DNA of 64,000 nucleotides. Source: Myxococcales bacterium. Lineage in GTDB: Bacteria > Myxococcota_A > Bradymonadia > UBA7976 > UBA1532. The translations under genes and the position numbers were made by a program. The stretch is taken from NCBI GenBank assembly GCA_020633465.1, contig JACKDN010000009.1, positions 62,001 to 126,000 on the forward strand. The letters run 5' to 3'. Shown here piece by piece: positions 16,980 through 27,629 of this stretch. The notes under the pieces are model-generated. The model ran no database searches. It worked only from the letters and a program-made list of their open reading frames with translations, and was not told where the DNA came from. Every line of letters starts with the position of its first letter. The stretch's first letter is position 1.

Positions 16980-18269
16980 ATGAAGCCCCTCGCCCGCCGC
17001 CTCGCCCACGCAGTCCGCGCCCTCTGGCGCCTGCAGCCCCTGACCGCCCTCGGCTGGGCCGTCGGCGTCGGCGGCTGGCTCATCTACGATCACTACGGCC
17101 GCGACGAGTCCGACTTCGTCCTCCGCGCCGCCATGCTGCTCACCCTCACCCTCCTCATCGTCGCCGTCGCCTTCGTCCTCCTCGCCACGCTCTACCTCCT
17201 GCTCCGCCTCCGCGGCCACGGCGCCCAGGTCACCGAGCGCGCCGTCGACGCGGGCACGCCCATCCGCACCGGGCTCACCCTGCCGGGCCTGCGCTTCTGG
17301 CCCCTCGTCGACGTCGATCTCGCCTGGGAGCGACCGGCCGCCGTCGACGTCACCCTGCAGCGCGAAGGCGGCGCCCTCGTCGAAGAGGTCACGCCGCGCA
17401 CCCGCGGCCGCTACTCGTCCATCCGCCGCCTCTTCACGGTCCGCGACATCTTCGGCCTCGCCGCCATCCGCTTCCCGCGCACGCAGCGCGCCGCCCTGCG
17501 ATTCGCCCCCGCGCAGGGCGCCGCCGACGTCGCGCTCGCCCTGCGGCACGCCTCGGGCGAGGGCTACGCCCACCCGGCCGGCGAGCCCGAGGGCGATCTC
17601 GTCGAGATGCGCCGCTACGCCCCCGGCGATCCCCTGCGCATGGTCCTGTGGAAGGCCTACGCCCGCACCCGCCGCATGCTCGTCCGCATGCCCGAGCGCG
17701 CCATCGCCCCGCGCCCCAGCACCGTCGCCTACTTCGTCGCCGGCCCCGGCGACGAGCCCACGGCCTCGGTCGCCCGCCTCTTCCTCGAGCAGGGCCTGCT
17801 CGGCGACGAGTTCCTCTTCGCCGCCGACGGCGCCGACCACCCGGTCACCCTGCCCGACGAGGCCCTCGACGCCGTCATCGACTCCGTTCGCGCCCGCGAG
17901 CGCGGCGCCGAGGGCGTCGGCCACTTCCTGCGCGGCGTCGATCACGCCCAGCTCGGCAACTGCGTCTTCTTCGTCCCGGGCGAGCGCGGCCCCTGGCTCG
18001 ACCGCCTGCTCGAGGCCACCCGCGCCCTGCCGGCGCCGCCGACGATCGTCCTCGGCATCGACGGCGCCCTCACCCCCAGCCGCACCAGCCGCGCCGCGCG
18101 CGTCTTGCAGGCCGTCCCGCCGGCCGATCGCTCCATCGAGGCCCTGCCCGCGGTGCACCGGGCGCTGGCCCACACCGGCGCCGTCGTCCGCGTGGTCCAC
18201 CGCTCGAGCGGTCGCCTGCTGACCGACGACGAGCTCACCCGCGTCGGCCCCGCGGAGGCCGCCGCGTGA
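16980..18269 (+). CDS. DUF58-family protein
   Basis: A 429-residue membrane-anchored protein, first in a five-gene operon. Two hydrophobic segments (about 20-36 and 46-75) precede a DUF58 core with the signature EMRRYAPGDPLRMVLWKAYA followed by RTRRMLVR. DUF58 proteins carry a von Willebrand-A-like fold and almost always occur with MoxR ATPases. The start at 16980 lacks a strong ribosome site; the first hydrophobic segment follows directly. The next gene starts inside its stop (GTGA). Probable role: membrane adaptor of a MoxR chaperone system (inference from family and context). Confidence 0.87.
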   Translation: MKPLARRLAHAVRALWRLQPLTALGWAVGVGGWLIYDHYGRDESDFVLRAAMLLTLTLLIVAVAFVLLATLYLLLRLRGHGAQVTERAVDAGTPIRTGLTLPGLRFWPLVDVDLAWERPAAVDVTLQREGGALVEEVTPRTRGRYSSIRRLFTVRDIFGLAAIRFPRTQRAALRFAPAQGAADVALALRHASGEGYAHPAGEPEGDLVEMRRYAPGDPLRMVLWKAYARTRRMLVRMPERAIAPRPSTVAYFVAGPGDEPTASVARLFLEQGLLGDEFLFAADGADHPVTLPDEALDAVIDSVRARERGAEGVGHFLRGVDHAQLGNCVFFVPGERGPWLDRLLEATRALPAPPTIVLGIDGALTPSRTSRAARVLQAVPPADRSIEALPAVHRALAHTGAVVRVVHRSSGRLLTDDELTRVGPAEAAA

Positions 18270-20427
18270 CCACCCGACCCGCCGCCGAGTCCCGAGGCGT
18301 CCTCGCCACCCTCGCCGTCATCCACGTCGGCGTCGTCTGGCTGTACCTGCGTGAGATCGCGACCGACGCCGCCATCGTCACCGGCGGCCTCTCGGCCGTC
18401 GCGGGCGCGCTGCTGGCCCGCTACGCCGACCGCCGCTTCCTGCGCCTGCCCCTCGGCGCCCTGCTGGGCCTCGGCGCGGCCCTTCTGGCCTTCCCCCTCG
18501 GCCGCGCCGTCCTCCACGGCGGCTGGGGCCCCAGCGCCAAGGCCACCATCCTCATCGGCGACTCGGTCACCTTCGGCCTGCTCGCGCTCGGCGTGGTCTT
18601 CGGCCTGCGCTTCATGGCCTCGCGCGTTCGCGCCTTCGCCGCGCTCGAGGCCCTCTATGTCGTGGGATCGGTGAGCTATATGTTCGCCACCCACCGCAAC
18701 CAGATGATCCACCGCCCGCGCTGGCTGTCCGACTGGGCGTGGTCGCGGGGCATCGATCCGCAGCTCCTCCTCCAGGGCTTCGGCGTCGCCGTTGCCGTCC
18801 TCGCCGTCGTCACGCTCCTGCGCCGCCAGAAGGCCCTCAAGCTGGCCCTCAGCGCGCTCACGCTCCTGCTCGTCGGCTGGCTGGTCTACCGCGGCGCCGA
18901 GCACCTGCACATCGAGCCGGACATCGACACCAGCGGCCTCTCGCTCACCGACGATCAGGACGGCCGAGGCGGCAAGGGCGACAGCGACGGCAAGGGCGAC
19001 AGCGGCGGAGGCCAGGGCGACGGCAAGGCCGACGGCCAGGCGGGCGGCTCGGGCAGCGGCGGCGGCGCCGGCCCGCAGCCCCCCCCACCGCTCCCGGTCG
19101 CGGTGGCCGTCTTCCACGAGGACTACGCCCCCGAGAACGGCCTGCTCTACTTCCGCCAACAGGTGCTCAGCCGCTACGACGGCCACCACCTGGTCGCCGC
19201 CGACGCCCCCTGGGACGCCGACGTCCTCACCACCTTCCCGACGGACGCCACCCTGAAGGCGCCGCCGGTGCAGGCGGAGGCGTTCCACAAGCGCATGCCG
19301 GTCTCGATGTTCCTCCTGGTCGACCACCCCCAGCCGGTCGCCCTCACCGCGTCCGTCGAGCTGGCCCCCATCGACAACCCGGCCCCGCGCCGCTTCGTCG
19401 CCGCCTACTCGGCCATCAGCTACGTCCTCGCCCAGCCGACCATCCGCCTCGTCGGCCGCAAGAGCGTCCCCGACGACTGGACCGAGGAACAGCGCCGCCA
19501 CTACCTCGAGACGCCCGACGACCCGCGCTACGCCTCGCTGGGCGAGGAGATCCTCCGCGACCTCGACCCCCGCTTCGCCGGCGACGACCTGATGAAGGCG
19601 TACACGATCAAGCAGTGGCTCGAAGAGAACGGCTTCTACACCCGCAAGGAGCGCCACGAGTCCGCCGACGACCCCGCGGCGTCGTTCCTGTTCGGCAGCC
19701 TGCGCGGCTACTGCGTCCACTTCGCCCACGCCGCGGTCCACCTCTTCCGCAGCCAGGGCATCGCCGCCCGCGTCGCCATCGGCTACGCCGTCGACAACCG
19801 CATGCGCGGCGCCGGCAGCACCGTCCTCATCCTCGGCGACCGCGCCCACGCGTGGCCCGAGATCCACCTCGCCGGCGTCGGCTGGGTGCCCTTCGACATC
19901 TACCCCGAGCAGAGCGACGAGCCCCCGCCGCGCATCGTCGACCAGTCCCTCGAGAGCCTGCTCGGCGAGCTCGCGCGCGACGACAAGACCGGCGGCCGCG
20001 CCGAGGAGCCCCTCAGCGATCCCTTCCGCATCCCCTGGGCCGCGGTCGGCTTCTGGCTGTTGCTCGGCTTCGGCGTCACCCTCGCCCTGGCCTACGCCGT
20101 CAAGGTGGGCCGCCAGCTCGCTTGGATGGCCGGCGGCGATCCCGTCCGCGCCTACGTCGCCACCCTCGATCGCTTCAGCGACGTCGGCGTCGCCCGCCGC
20201 CCCGACGAGACGCGCGAGCGCCACGCCGCCCGCCTCGCCGCCCTGGCCCCCTCGATGCCGCGCCTCACCGCGCTGCACCTCAAGCTGACCCTCGGCGCGC
20301 CCACCGACGAGGCCCGCGCCGAAGCCCTCGCCCTGTGCCGCCAGGTGCGCCGCGAGCTCGCCGGCTCGGTCGGCGCCCCCAAGCGCGCCCTCGGTTGGCT
20401 CAACCCCCTCGGATGGTGGTTCACTCG

Positions 20428-20431
<4 letters not shown>
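18266..20431 (+). CDS. Membrane transglutaminase-like protease-fold protein
   Basis: A 721-residue protein. The N-terminal 230 residues hold about 7 hydrophobic helices, followed by a low-complexity Gly/Asp/Lys linker (about 230-270). The transglutaminase-like core has the Cys in LRGYCVHFAHAA, the His in DRAHAWPEIHLAG and the Asp in WVPFDIYPEQ, giving a complete Cys-His-Asp triad. One more transmembrane helix near 600 precedes a cytoplasmic tail. TgpA-type proteins of this design are regular partners of DUF58 and MoxR. GTG 18266 overlaps the DUF58 stop, and its own stop overlaps the moxR ATG. Substrate unknown. Confidence 0.88.
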
Positions 20432-21462
<1,031 letters not shown>

Positions 21463-21464
21463 GC

Positions 21465-23405
21465 ATGCGCGCCCTCGTCCCACTGGCGCTGGTGCTCGCT
21501 CTGGCCGCCCCGACGCGCGCCCAGCTCGCCCTCGGTTCAGCGCCGGCCCAGCAGGCGCTGGTCAGCCTCGAGTCCGGCAAGTTCGCCACAGCGCGCGAGC
21601 AGGCCGAGAAGGTGCTCGACGACGACGCGAGCGACTTCCTCGCCACCTACGTCCTCGCGTCGGTCCACTTCCGCGCCGAGGGCAACCTGGCCCGCGCGCT
21701 GTTCCTGATGCGCAAGTCCATCGACCTGCTCACCGGCCAGTACGGCGGCGTCCCGCCCACCGACGAGCGCGCGCGCAACTGGCACAAGCGCCTGCTGCAC
21801 GAGCTGCAGTGGCTGCTCGGCGAGATGGACCGCCGGCAGGATCAGCTCGACGTGATCGCCGAGCACGACCAGTACTACCGCCCGCCGCGCGAGGTGTACC
21901 GCATCTGGCCGCTGCTCAAGCTGGGCCGGTTCGACGAGGCCCGGGCCATCGGCAACCGCCTGATCCTCAGCGACGACGTCGACATCCGCGAGCGCGCCTA
22001 CAACGGCCTCATGGCCATCGAGGACGAGGCCCGCAACCGCAAGGCCAGCTACGACTGGGGCGTCCGCGGCTTCGAGAACACGCGCGGCGAGTCGTGCATC
22101 ATCGCCAGCAACCTCGCCCTCGCCGCCCGCCGCGTCTTCCGGTTCGACGAGGCCGAGCGCTACGATCAGAAGGCCCTGAAGACCAAGGACGGCAGCTGCC
22201 CGACGTCGCCCTACGCCCAGCTCGCGGTCGTCTACCTCATCGAGGGCAAGTTCCAGCAGTCCATCGCCGCGCTGCAGGCGCTGCGCAAGATTCCGCGTCC
22301 GGCCGATCTGCGCGTGCAGAACGAGATGATGATCAAGGGCCGCCTCGTCGAGACGCTGCACGCGCTCGGTCAGGTCGAGCAGGCCGAGACGCGCGTACGG
22401 CAGATCATGGAGGCCCCCGACCGCGCCGGCATGACCAGCGCGTCGGCCGAGAACCTGCAACTCGCCAACGCCTTGCTCTTCGAGACCGTGCTGACCACGC
22501 GCATCCACCAGGAGGCCGAGCGCGCCGCCGTGCGCGACCTGTGGGACAGCGTCGACCACCGCGTCACCGCCCGCACGCTGATGGGCGCCCGCTGGGAGAA
22601 CCGCCGCCTCGCCCTGCGGCTGTCGGCCCAGGGCACGCTGCTGCTCGACATGGTGCGCCCCTACTACACGGACGTGATGCCCTGGTACTCGGGCGGCCTC
22701 ACCGAGATGCTCGGCGAGGGCCTCATCGAGCAGGTGATCGAAGAGGCCCGCGCCAACGAGCCCGACTACGACGGCATCGCCAACCACTGGCTCGACGCCA
22801 TGGAGGCCGAGCTCCGCTGGCGCAGCGACCAGCTGCCCCGCGCCCGCGCCCTCGCCGAGGACGCGCTGGCCAAGCTGCCCAAGGACGACGCCCTGCTGCG
22901 CCTGCGCGTCACCGCGATCCTGGCCGACATCCTGCGCCAGCAGGGCCAGCTCGAGGCCGCGCGCCCCCACTACCACGCCGTGCTCACCGCTTGGCCCACG
23001 GTGCTGCGCCTGATCGACGCCCCGCTGCCGGTCAGCATCACGCACGACAACTCGGCCGTCGCGAAGGAGGCCGCCGAGCGCCTGGGCGACTCGCCGCGCA
23101 TCCTGGCGCAGCCGAGCCCGTTCACGGTCTTCCTCGGCAGCCTGGACGACGGCGCCGAGGCCTGCCTCGAGGGCCCGGGCGGCCAGCGCTACAACTGCGT
23201 GCAGGTGACGAAGAAGGATCTCGAAGACCCCGACATCGTCCCCGAGGGCACGCCGCTGCCCCTCGCCTTGTGCGATCGCTTCCACGACGTCGTGCTCGCC
23301 CCCAAGGTCGAGCTCACCCAGAGCGACCTGACCAGCCTCGACGGCCGTCCCGTCCGCCTCGATGCCGACAAGGCCCTCGAAGGCATCCTGGGAGAGAAGC
23401 CATGA
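21465..23405 (+). CDS. Secreted TPR-like helical-repeat protein
   Basis: A 646-residue exported protein. The signal peptide ALVPLALVLALAAPTRAQ is clear. The remainder is helical, with TPR-like pairs such as ALVSLESGKFATAREQAEKV, ATYVLASVHFRAEGNLARAL, QLAVVYLIEGKFQQSIAALQ and RVTAILADILRQQGQLEAAR. A tail (about 545-646) contains CLEGPGGQRYNC and may be a small separate domain. It starts 2 bp after moxR and its stop overlaps the next ATG, so it is translated with the operon. Probable role: periplasmic scaffold or assembly factor for the system (inference). Confidence 0.78.
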   Translation: MRALVPLALVLALAAPTRAQLALGSAPAQQALVSLESGKFATAREQAEKVLDDDASDFLATYVLASVHFRAEGNLARALFLMRKSIDLLTGQYGGVPPTDERARNWHKRLLHELQWLLGEMDRRQDQLDVIAEHDQYYRPPREVYRIWPLLKLGRFDEARAIGNRLILSDDVDIRERAYNGLMAIEDEARNRKASYDWGVRGFENTRGESCIIASNLALAARRVFRFDEAERYDQKALKTKDGSCPTSPYAQLAVVYLIEGKFQQSIAALQALRKIPRPADLRVQNEMMIKGRLVETLHALGQVEQAETRVRQIMEAPDRAGMTSASAENLQLANALLFETVLTTRIHQEAERAAVRDLWDSVDHRVTARTLMGARWENRRLALRLSAQGTLLLDMVRPYYTDVMPWYSGGLTEMLGEGLIEQVIEEARANEPDYDGIANHWLDAMEAELRWRSDQLPRARALAEDALAKLPKDDALLRLRVTAILADILRQQGQLEAARPHYHAVLTAWPTVLRLIDAPLPVSITHDNSAVAKEAAERLGDSPRILAQPSPFTVFLGSLDDGAEACLEGPGGQRYNCVQVTKKDLEDPDIVPEGTPLPLALCDRFHDVVLAPKVELTQSDLTSLDGRPVRLDADKALEGILGEKP

Positions 23406-25681
23406 GGCGCAAACCCACCTCCACCCGCCTCGACGCCCACGTGCCCGTGCCCGTGCCCGTGCCCGTGCCCGATAGCACCCACGCCTCACCCAGGCCCCGG
23501 CCCGCACCCACCACCCCCCTCCTGCGCGCCGCGTTCCTGCTGATCGCCCTCGCCCCCGCCGTCCACGCCCAGGACGCCGGCCCGTCCGACGCGGCCGCGC
23601 CCGCGGCCGAGCCTGCGCCCGAGCCCCAGGGCCCCGCCAGCCGCGCCGACTGCACGCGCGCCGGCGGCCGCTGGCTGGCCAACGACAAGTTCAGCGGCTG
23701 CAACATCGGCGGCCGCCGCGAGGGCCTCTGGACGGTCGCCGCGCGCCCCGCCGAGGACGTCCGCGAAGCCAAGGGCTGGATGCTGCACGGCAAGCTGCAC
23801 GGCCCCTACACCGAGATCCACACGAACGGCCGCCCCGCCATCGAGGGCCAGTACCGCGACGGGCTCAAGATCGGCACCTGGAAGGGCTACTACCCCGGCG
23901 GCCAGCCCAGCTTCGTCGAGTCCTACGTCGACGATCAGCGCCAGGGCCACGCCACGCGGTGGTACTCGAACTGCCAGAAGGCCAGCGAGGGTGACTTCGA
24001 CAAGGGGCAGAAGCAGGGCCAGTGGACCACCTGGTACCCGCGGGGCCACAAGACCGACGAGGGCAGCTACGAACAGGGTCAGCGCACCGGCGTGTGGACC
24101 TTCTGGCACGAGAAGGGCCCTCAGATTCGGCAGGGGCCGTTCGTCGACGACCTCGAGCAGGGCGAGTTCACCGAGTGGTCGCTCAACGGCCACGTCTGGC
24201 GGAAGGTGCAGTTCGAGAAGGGCGAGCGCGTGGGCGAGGCGCAGGACGCCTGTCGCAAGCGCGAGGGGTTCTGGTTCGTCGACTACGAGACGCGCGAAGA
24301 CGGTTGCATGCTCGACGACGAGCGCGTGGGCCTGTGGAGCGGCTACTACGGCGACGGCAAGCTGCAGTGGACCGGCTACTACGAGGGCGGCGCGCTCGAC
24401 GGCGTCTTCACCGAATACCACCCCACCGGCGAGGTGCTGCGCCGCGGCATGTACGTGAAGGGCGTGCCCGACGGCACCCACATCTTCCGCGCGCCCGACG
24501 GCGCCGAGATCGGCCGGTCGACCATCGAGAACGGCACCGGCGACTGGACCGCGTGGTGGCCCACCGGGCAGGCGCGCGAGCAGGGTCGTTACGAGGCCGG
24601 CGCGCGCGACGGCGTGTGGCGCTGGCGCTTCGAGAACGGCAACCCCGACCGTCTGGAGACCTACGCGGGTGGCCGCCGCACGGGCCCCGCCAAGTCGTGG
24701 TTCGAGACCGGCGAGGTCAAGGCCGTCGGCGCCTACAGCAACGGCGCCCGAGCGGGCGAGTGGACCGCCTACTACCGCAACGGGCGCGAAGCCTGGCGGG
24801 GCCAGTACGACATCCTCGGCAACCGCGACGGCGTCTGGAAGTTCACCCACTGGGAGTCGTTCCCCAAAGCAGAGGGCCCCTTCGAGGGCGACGAGAAGGG
24901 GGGCACCTGGACGGAGTGGCACACCAACGGGAAGAAGGCCGGCGAGGGCCCCTACAAGGATGGCCGGAAGCACGGCGAGTGGCAGGAGTGGTGGTACAGC
25001 GGCGAGCCCTGGCGCACGGTGACCTACGAGAACGGCGTCGAGGTGAACCCCGCCCGCGAGCAGTGCAACGCGCGCGACGGCGACTGGATGGTCGACTACG
25101 AAGAGCGGCGCGTCGGCTGCCGCATCTGCCGCCCCACGCCCGAGGGCGAGGTCGAGCTGCTCGCGGTCGGCGAGTGGACCTGGTGGCACCCCAACGGCCA
25201 CGTCGAGCGCCGCGGCGAGTTCGAGATGGGCGAACAGCACGGCAAGTGGATGATCGCCTACGACGACGGCCAGCCCATGCTCGAAGGCACCTACGCCGAC
25301 GGCAAGGAGCAGGGCGCGTGGCGTGGGTACTACGAGAGCGGCCAGAAGCGCTTCGAGGGCCGGTACGTCGCGGGCAAGGAAGACGGCGCGTGGACGACCT
25401 TCCACCCCGATGGGACGAAGTCGGGGCAGGGGGCGTACCGGGACGGCAAGAAGGTGGGTGCGTGGACGTACTTCCACCCGGGCGGGGAGAAGAAGTCCGA
25501 GGGATCGTACGACGACGAGGGCCGCGAGGTCGGGACGTGGCGGTCGTACTACCCGAGCGGGGCGATGAAGTCGGAGGGCGCCTACGAGGCGGGCAAGCGC
25601 GAAGGGCGCTGGGTGTGGTGGCGCGAGGACGGCAGCGAGTGGCGCGCCGCGCAGTACGTGGTGGGGAAGGAGAAGGGGTAG
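23402..25681 (+). CDS. Exported MORN/YwqK-repeat protein
   Basis: A 759-residue protein whose ATG overlaps the preceding stop (ATGA). An unusually long n-region with a VPVPVPVPVP stretch precedes the hydrophobic signal core LLRAAFLLIALAPAVHA at about 41-57. About 25 repeats of 22-24 residues follow, of the MORN_2/YwqK type: (E)GxYxxGxxxGxWxxYxxxGxxxxEG, for example GQYRDGLKIGTWKGYYPGGQ and EGSYEQGQRTGVWTFWHEKG. Scattered Cys residues (DACRKREGFWFV, EQCNARDGDWMV, GCRICRPTP) mark four or five sub-blocks each opened by a Cys. Function unknown. It is last in the DUF58-transglutaminase-MoxR operon. Confidence 0.85.
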   Translation: MRRKPTSTRLDAHVPVPVPVPVPDSTHASPRPRPAPTTPLLRAAFLLIALAPAVHAQDAGPSDAAAPAAEPAPEPQGPASRADCTRAGGRWLANDKFSGCNIGGRREGLWTVAARPAEDVREAKGWMLHGKLHGPYTEIHTNGRPAIEGQYRDGLKIGTWKGYYPGGQPSFVESYVDDQRQGHATRWYSNCQKASEGDFDKGQKQGQWTTWYPRGHKTDEGSYEQGQRTGVWTFWHEKGPQIRQGPFVDDLEQGEFTEWSLNGHVWRKVQFEKGERVGEAQDACRKREGFWFVDYETREDGCMLDDERVGLWSGYYGDGKLQWTGYYEGGALDGVFTEYHPTGEVLRRGMYVKGVPDGTHIFRAPDGAEIGRSTIENGTGDWTAWWPTGQAREQGRYEAGARDGVWRWRFENGNPDRLETYAGGRRTGPAKSWFETGEVKAVGAYSNGARAGEWTAYYRNGREAWRGQYDILGNRDGVWKFTHWESFPKAEGPFEGDEKGGTWTEWHTNGKKAGEGPYKDGRKHGEWQEWWYSGEPWRTVTYENGVEVNPAREQCNARDGDWMVDYEERRVGCRICRPTPEGEVELLAVGEWTWWHPNGHVERRGEFEMGEQHGKWMIAYDDGQPMLEGTYADGKEQGAWRGYYESGQKRFEGRYVAGKEDGAWTTFHPDGTKSGQGAYRDGKKVGAWTYFHPGGEKKSEGSYDDEGREVGTWRSYYPSGAMKSEGAYEAGKREGRWVWWREDGSEWRAAQYVVGKEKG
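23441..23470 (+). repeat. GTGCCC hexanucleotide repeat (5 copies)
   Basis: Five perfect GTGCCC units encode Val-Pro repeats in the n-region of the MORN-repeat protein. The unit is in frame, so copy-number change would alter length but not frame. Each unit also supplies an in-frame GTG codon. Confidence 0.9.
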
Positions 25682-25734
25682 GGGCGCGGCCGGGCCTTGT
25701 CGAAGCGGGACCACCGCTGGCTTGGCGGCTGGGG

Positions 25735-25752
25735 ACGTCGCGGGACGTTTTT
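25735..25752 (+). terminator. Possible intrinsic terminator after the five-gene operon
   Basis: ACGTC, loop GCGG, GACGT (25735-25748), then T-run TTTTT including the last stem T. It lies 53 bp after the operon's last stop. The T-run is also the first conserved block of element copy C, so the element may borrow or supply the U-tract. The stem is only 5 bp. Confidence 0.35.
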
Positions 25753-25814
25753 CGTGCAACACGCCGGCGCTTTGTCCGATATCCCCACATCGGGTGGGTG
25801 GGGGTTGGGGATGG
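25748..25814 (+). repeat. Dispersed G-tract element, copy C
   Basis: Spacer gccggcgct (9 nt), TTGTCCGATAT, loop ACATC, G-tract loop TT with a GGGG run. It lies at the end of the five-gene operon, 147 bp ahead of the next gene. The 280-bp intergenic region has no other recognised feature except the hairpin overlapping its left edge. Confidence 0.9.
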
Positions 25815-25961
25815 TGGCGCGGCGCTCGGGCGGGTCGAGCAGGTTCGGGCCGACGCGCAGGCAGGCTCGACGCCGATCCGCGACCTCGCCAGACCACGAT
25901 GCGGGCATGCGGTACTCGACCACGGGGGCCTGCACGGCAGCCGGCGCGCGGAGGTGATTTC

Positions 25962-26576
25962 GTGACCGCTGGACTCTGGGCCTACGTCGCGGCTTGGTGC
26001 CTCGTGTCGTTGGGGGGGCTCGGGCTCTTGTGGTGGGGCAGAGGCCGGTTCGTCATCACGCGCACTGCGTACTGGCGGTGGCTGGGGCGGCCCTGGCGAC
26101 TGACGACGTTCGCCGTCGGCTTGGTGGGCATCGTGGTGATCGCGCCGTACACCGGGGACCCGTACTGGGACTACGTGGACGCGTCGCTGATGGCGACGTT
26201 GGCCTTCGTGACGGCGCCCTGGGCGGTGGCGACGCTGTGGCGGGCGCGCCGGACGGGCCTGGGGCCCGAGGTCGTGGCGGCGGTGATCGTCTGGCTGTTC
26301 TCGGCGAGCTGGTCGTACGACGGCTGGATTCTGCTGCGGGACGGCGCGTACCCGCTGACGTGGCGCGACAACCTGATCGCCTCGAGCTGCCTGTACGCGT
26401 TCGCGGGTGTCTTCTGGGGGCTCGACGGGCGCGAGGGGCGGATGGCATGGGCGCCGGCGGACGCGGCGTGGCCGCAGGCCGTGGTCGGGGGCTTTCGGGC
26501 GATCTGGCCGCTCGCGGGGGCGATCATGCTGTTCATCGCGCTGCTGATGCTGTCGAGCGTGCTCGGGTGGGTGTAG
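25962..26576 (+). CDS. Polytopic membrane protein of unknown function
   Basis: A 204-residue protein starting at GTG 25962 with GAGGTG 5 nt upstream. About six hydrophobic helices are visible: LWAYVAAWCLVSLGGLGLLW, TTFAVGLVGIVVIAPY, ATLAFVTAPWAVATLW, VVAAVIVWLFSASWSY, LIASSCLYAFAGVFWG and IWPLAGAIMLFIALLM. Trp residues are unusually frequent. No catalytic motif or known family was recognised. It stands alone between element copies C and D, both in the same orientation. Confidence 0.75.
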   Translation: MTAGLWAYVAAWCLVSLGGLGLLWWGRGRFVITRTAYWRWLGRPWRLTTFAVGLVGIVVIAPYTGDPYWDYVDASLMATLAFVTAPWAVATLWRARRTGLGPEVVAAVIVWLFSASWSYDGWILLRDGAYPLTWRDNLIASSCLYAFAGVFWGLDGREGRMAWAPADAAWPQAVVGGFRAIWPLAGAIMLFIALLMLSSVLGWV

Positions 26577-26606
26577 GCGGGCCGGGGTGCTCGAGTGGGT
26601 GTAGGC
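26559..26606 (+). repeat. Two-copy 20-bp direct repeat across the stop codon
   Basis: GTGCTCGGGTGGGTGTAGGC (26559-26578) and a second copy with one change (26587-26606) lie 28 bp apart; the first contains the TAG stop of the membrane protein. The second runs into TCGGGATGG, matching the last bases of the dispersed element, so this may be a decayed copy of its 3' end. Confidence 0.6.
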
Positions 26607-26638
26607 TCGGGATGGCGGTGCGGCGCGGCGCCGGTGCG

Positions 26639-26704
26639 TTTTCGTGCAACACGGCGGCGCTTTGTCCGATATCCCCACATCGGGTGGGTGGGGGTTAGGG
26701 ATGG
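26639..26704 (+). repeat. Dispersed G-tract element, copy D
   Basis: Spacer ggcggcgct (9 nt), TTGTCCGATAT, loop ACATC, G-tract loop TTA. It sits between the membrane protein and the convergent SDR gene. It is nearly identical to copy C, and the two flank the membrane protein gene as direct repeats. Confidence 0.9.
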
Positions 26705-26781
26705 CGGCGTGCCGCGGCCCGGGCGTCGAGGCCGCTCGGCTCCACCCCGTTGCTTCCCGGCTGGCTCCGGCCGGCCGACGC

Positions 26782-27606
26782 TCAGGCCGACCCGAGCCCG
26801 ATCTGCGCCTTGAGGTCGCCGATGAAGGTGGCGTCGTCCTGCTGCTCGCGGTTCGTCAGCAGCGCCTCGGCGTCCGCGCCGGCGCGGAACCGCAGGGTGT
26901 CGGTCTCGTCGTGCGCGGCCGCCCAGATCACGTCGGCCACGAGGCTGGGCTCGGACGGGCTCGACCCGATCTCGCCCCAGTAGGCGAAGAGCTTCTGCAC
27001 CGTGCCCTGGTACTCGGCCATCGACGCGTCGTTGCAGAAGTCGAACGAGCGCCCGCCGAAGTTCGTCTTGATCATGCCGGGCTCCACGATCTTGACCCGC
27101 ACGCCGAAGGCCTCGAGCTCGTAGTGGAGCGCCTCGGAGAGGCCTTCGACCGCGAACTTCGTGCCGTGGTAGAGCGTGCCCAGAGGGAAAGTCATCCGCC
27201 CGCCGATCGACGAGATGTTGACGATGACGCCGGCGCGGCGGGCCCGGAAGTCGGGCAGGAAGGCCTTGGTCACGGCGAGCAGGCCGATCACGTTGGTGTC
27301 GAACTGGCGCTCGATGCGCTCCATGGTGAACGCCTCGAGCGGACCATAGGCGCCATAGCCGGCGTTGTTCACCAGCACGTCCACGCGCCCGAACCGCTCG
27401 AAGGCGGCGTCACGCGCGCTGGCGATCGAGGCGGCGTCGAGGACGTCGAGGCGGGTCACGAGCAAGCGCTCAGAGTCGGCGAGGTCGCCGGCCTTGTCCG
27501 GCGAGCGCATGCTCGCCACGACGTTCCAGCCGCGCTGGTGGAAGTGGTGGGCGGTGGCCCGGCCGATGCCACTGGAGGCGCCGGTGATGAAGACGGTCTG
27601 GGTCAT
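26782..27606 (-). CDS. Short-chain dehydrogenase/reductase
   Basis: A 274-residue classical SDR. Nucleotide-binding TGASSGIG is at 9-16, the structural NNAG at 80-83, catalytic Ser near 132-133 in NISSIGG, Tyr146 and Lys150 in LYHGTKFA. Start ATG 27606 is preceded by CGAGGAGCG. It oxidises or reduces an unknown alcohol/ketone pair using NAD(P)H. It lies downstream of a second SDR gene (23-bp gap) in a minus-strand unit divergent from an AraC regulator, which probably controls both. Confidence 0.9.
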   Translation of the reverse strand: MTQTVFITGASSGIGRATAHHFHQRGWNVVASMRSPDKAGDLADSERLLVTRLDVLDAASIASARDAAFERFGRVDVLVNNAGYGAYGPLEAFTMERIERQFDTNVIGLLAVTKAFLPDFRARRAGVIVNISSIGGRMTFPLGTLYHGTKFAVEGLSEALHYELEAFGVRVKIVEPGMIKTNFGGRSFDFCNDASMAEYQGTVQKLFAYWGEIGSSPSEPSLVADVIWAAAHDETDTLRFRAGADAEALLTNREQQDDATFIGDLKAQIGLGSA

Positions 27607-27629
27607 TTCGATCGCTCCTCGTGCGGGGT

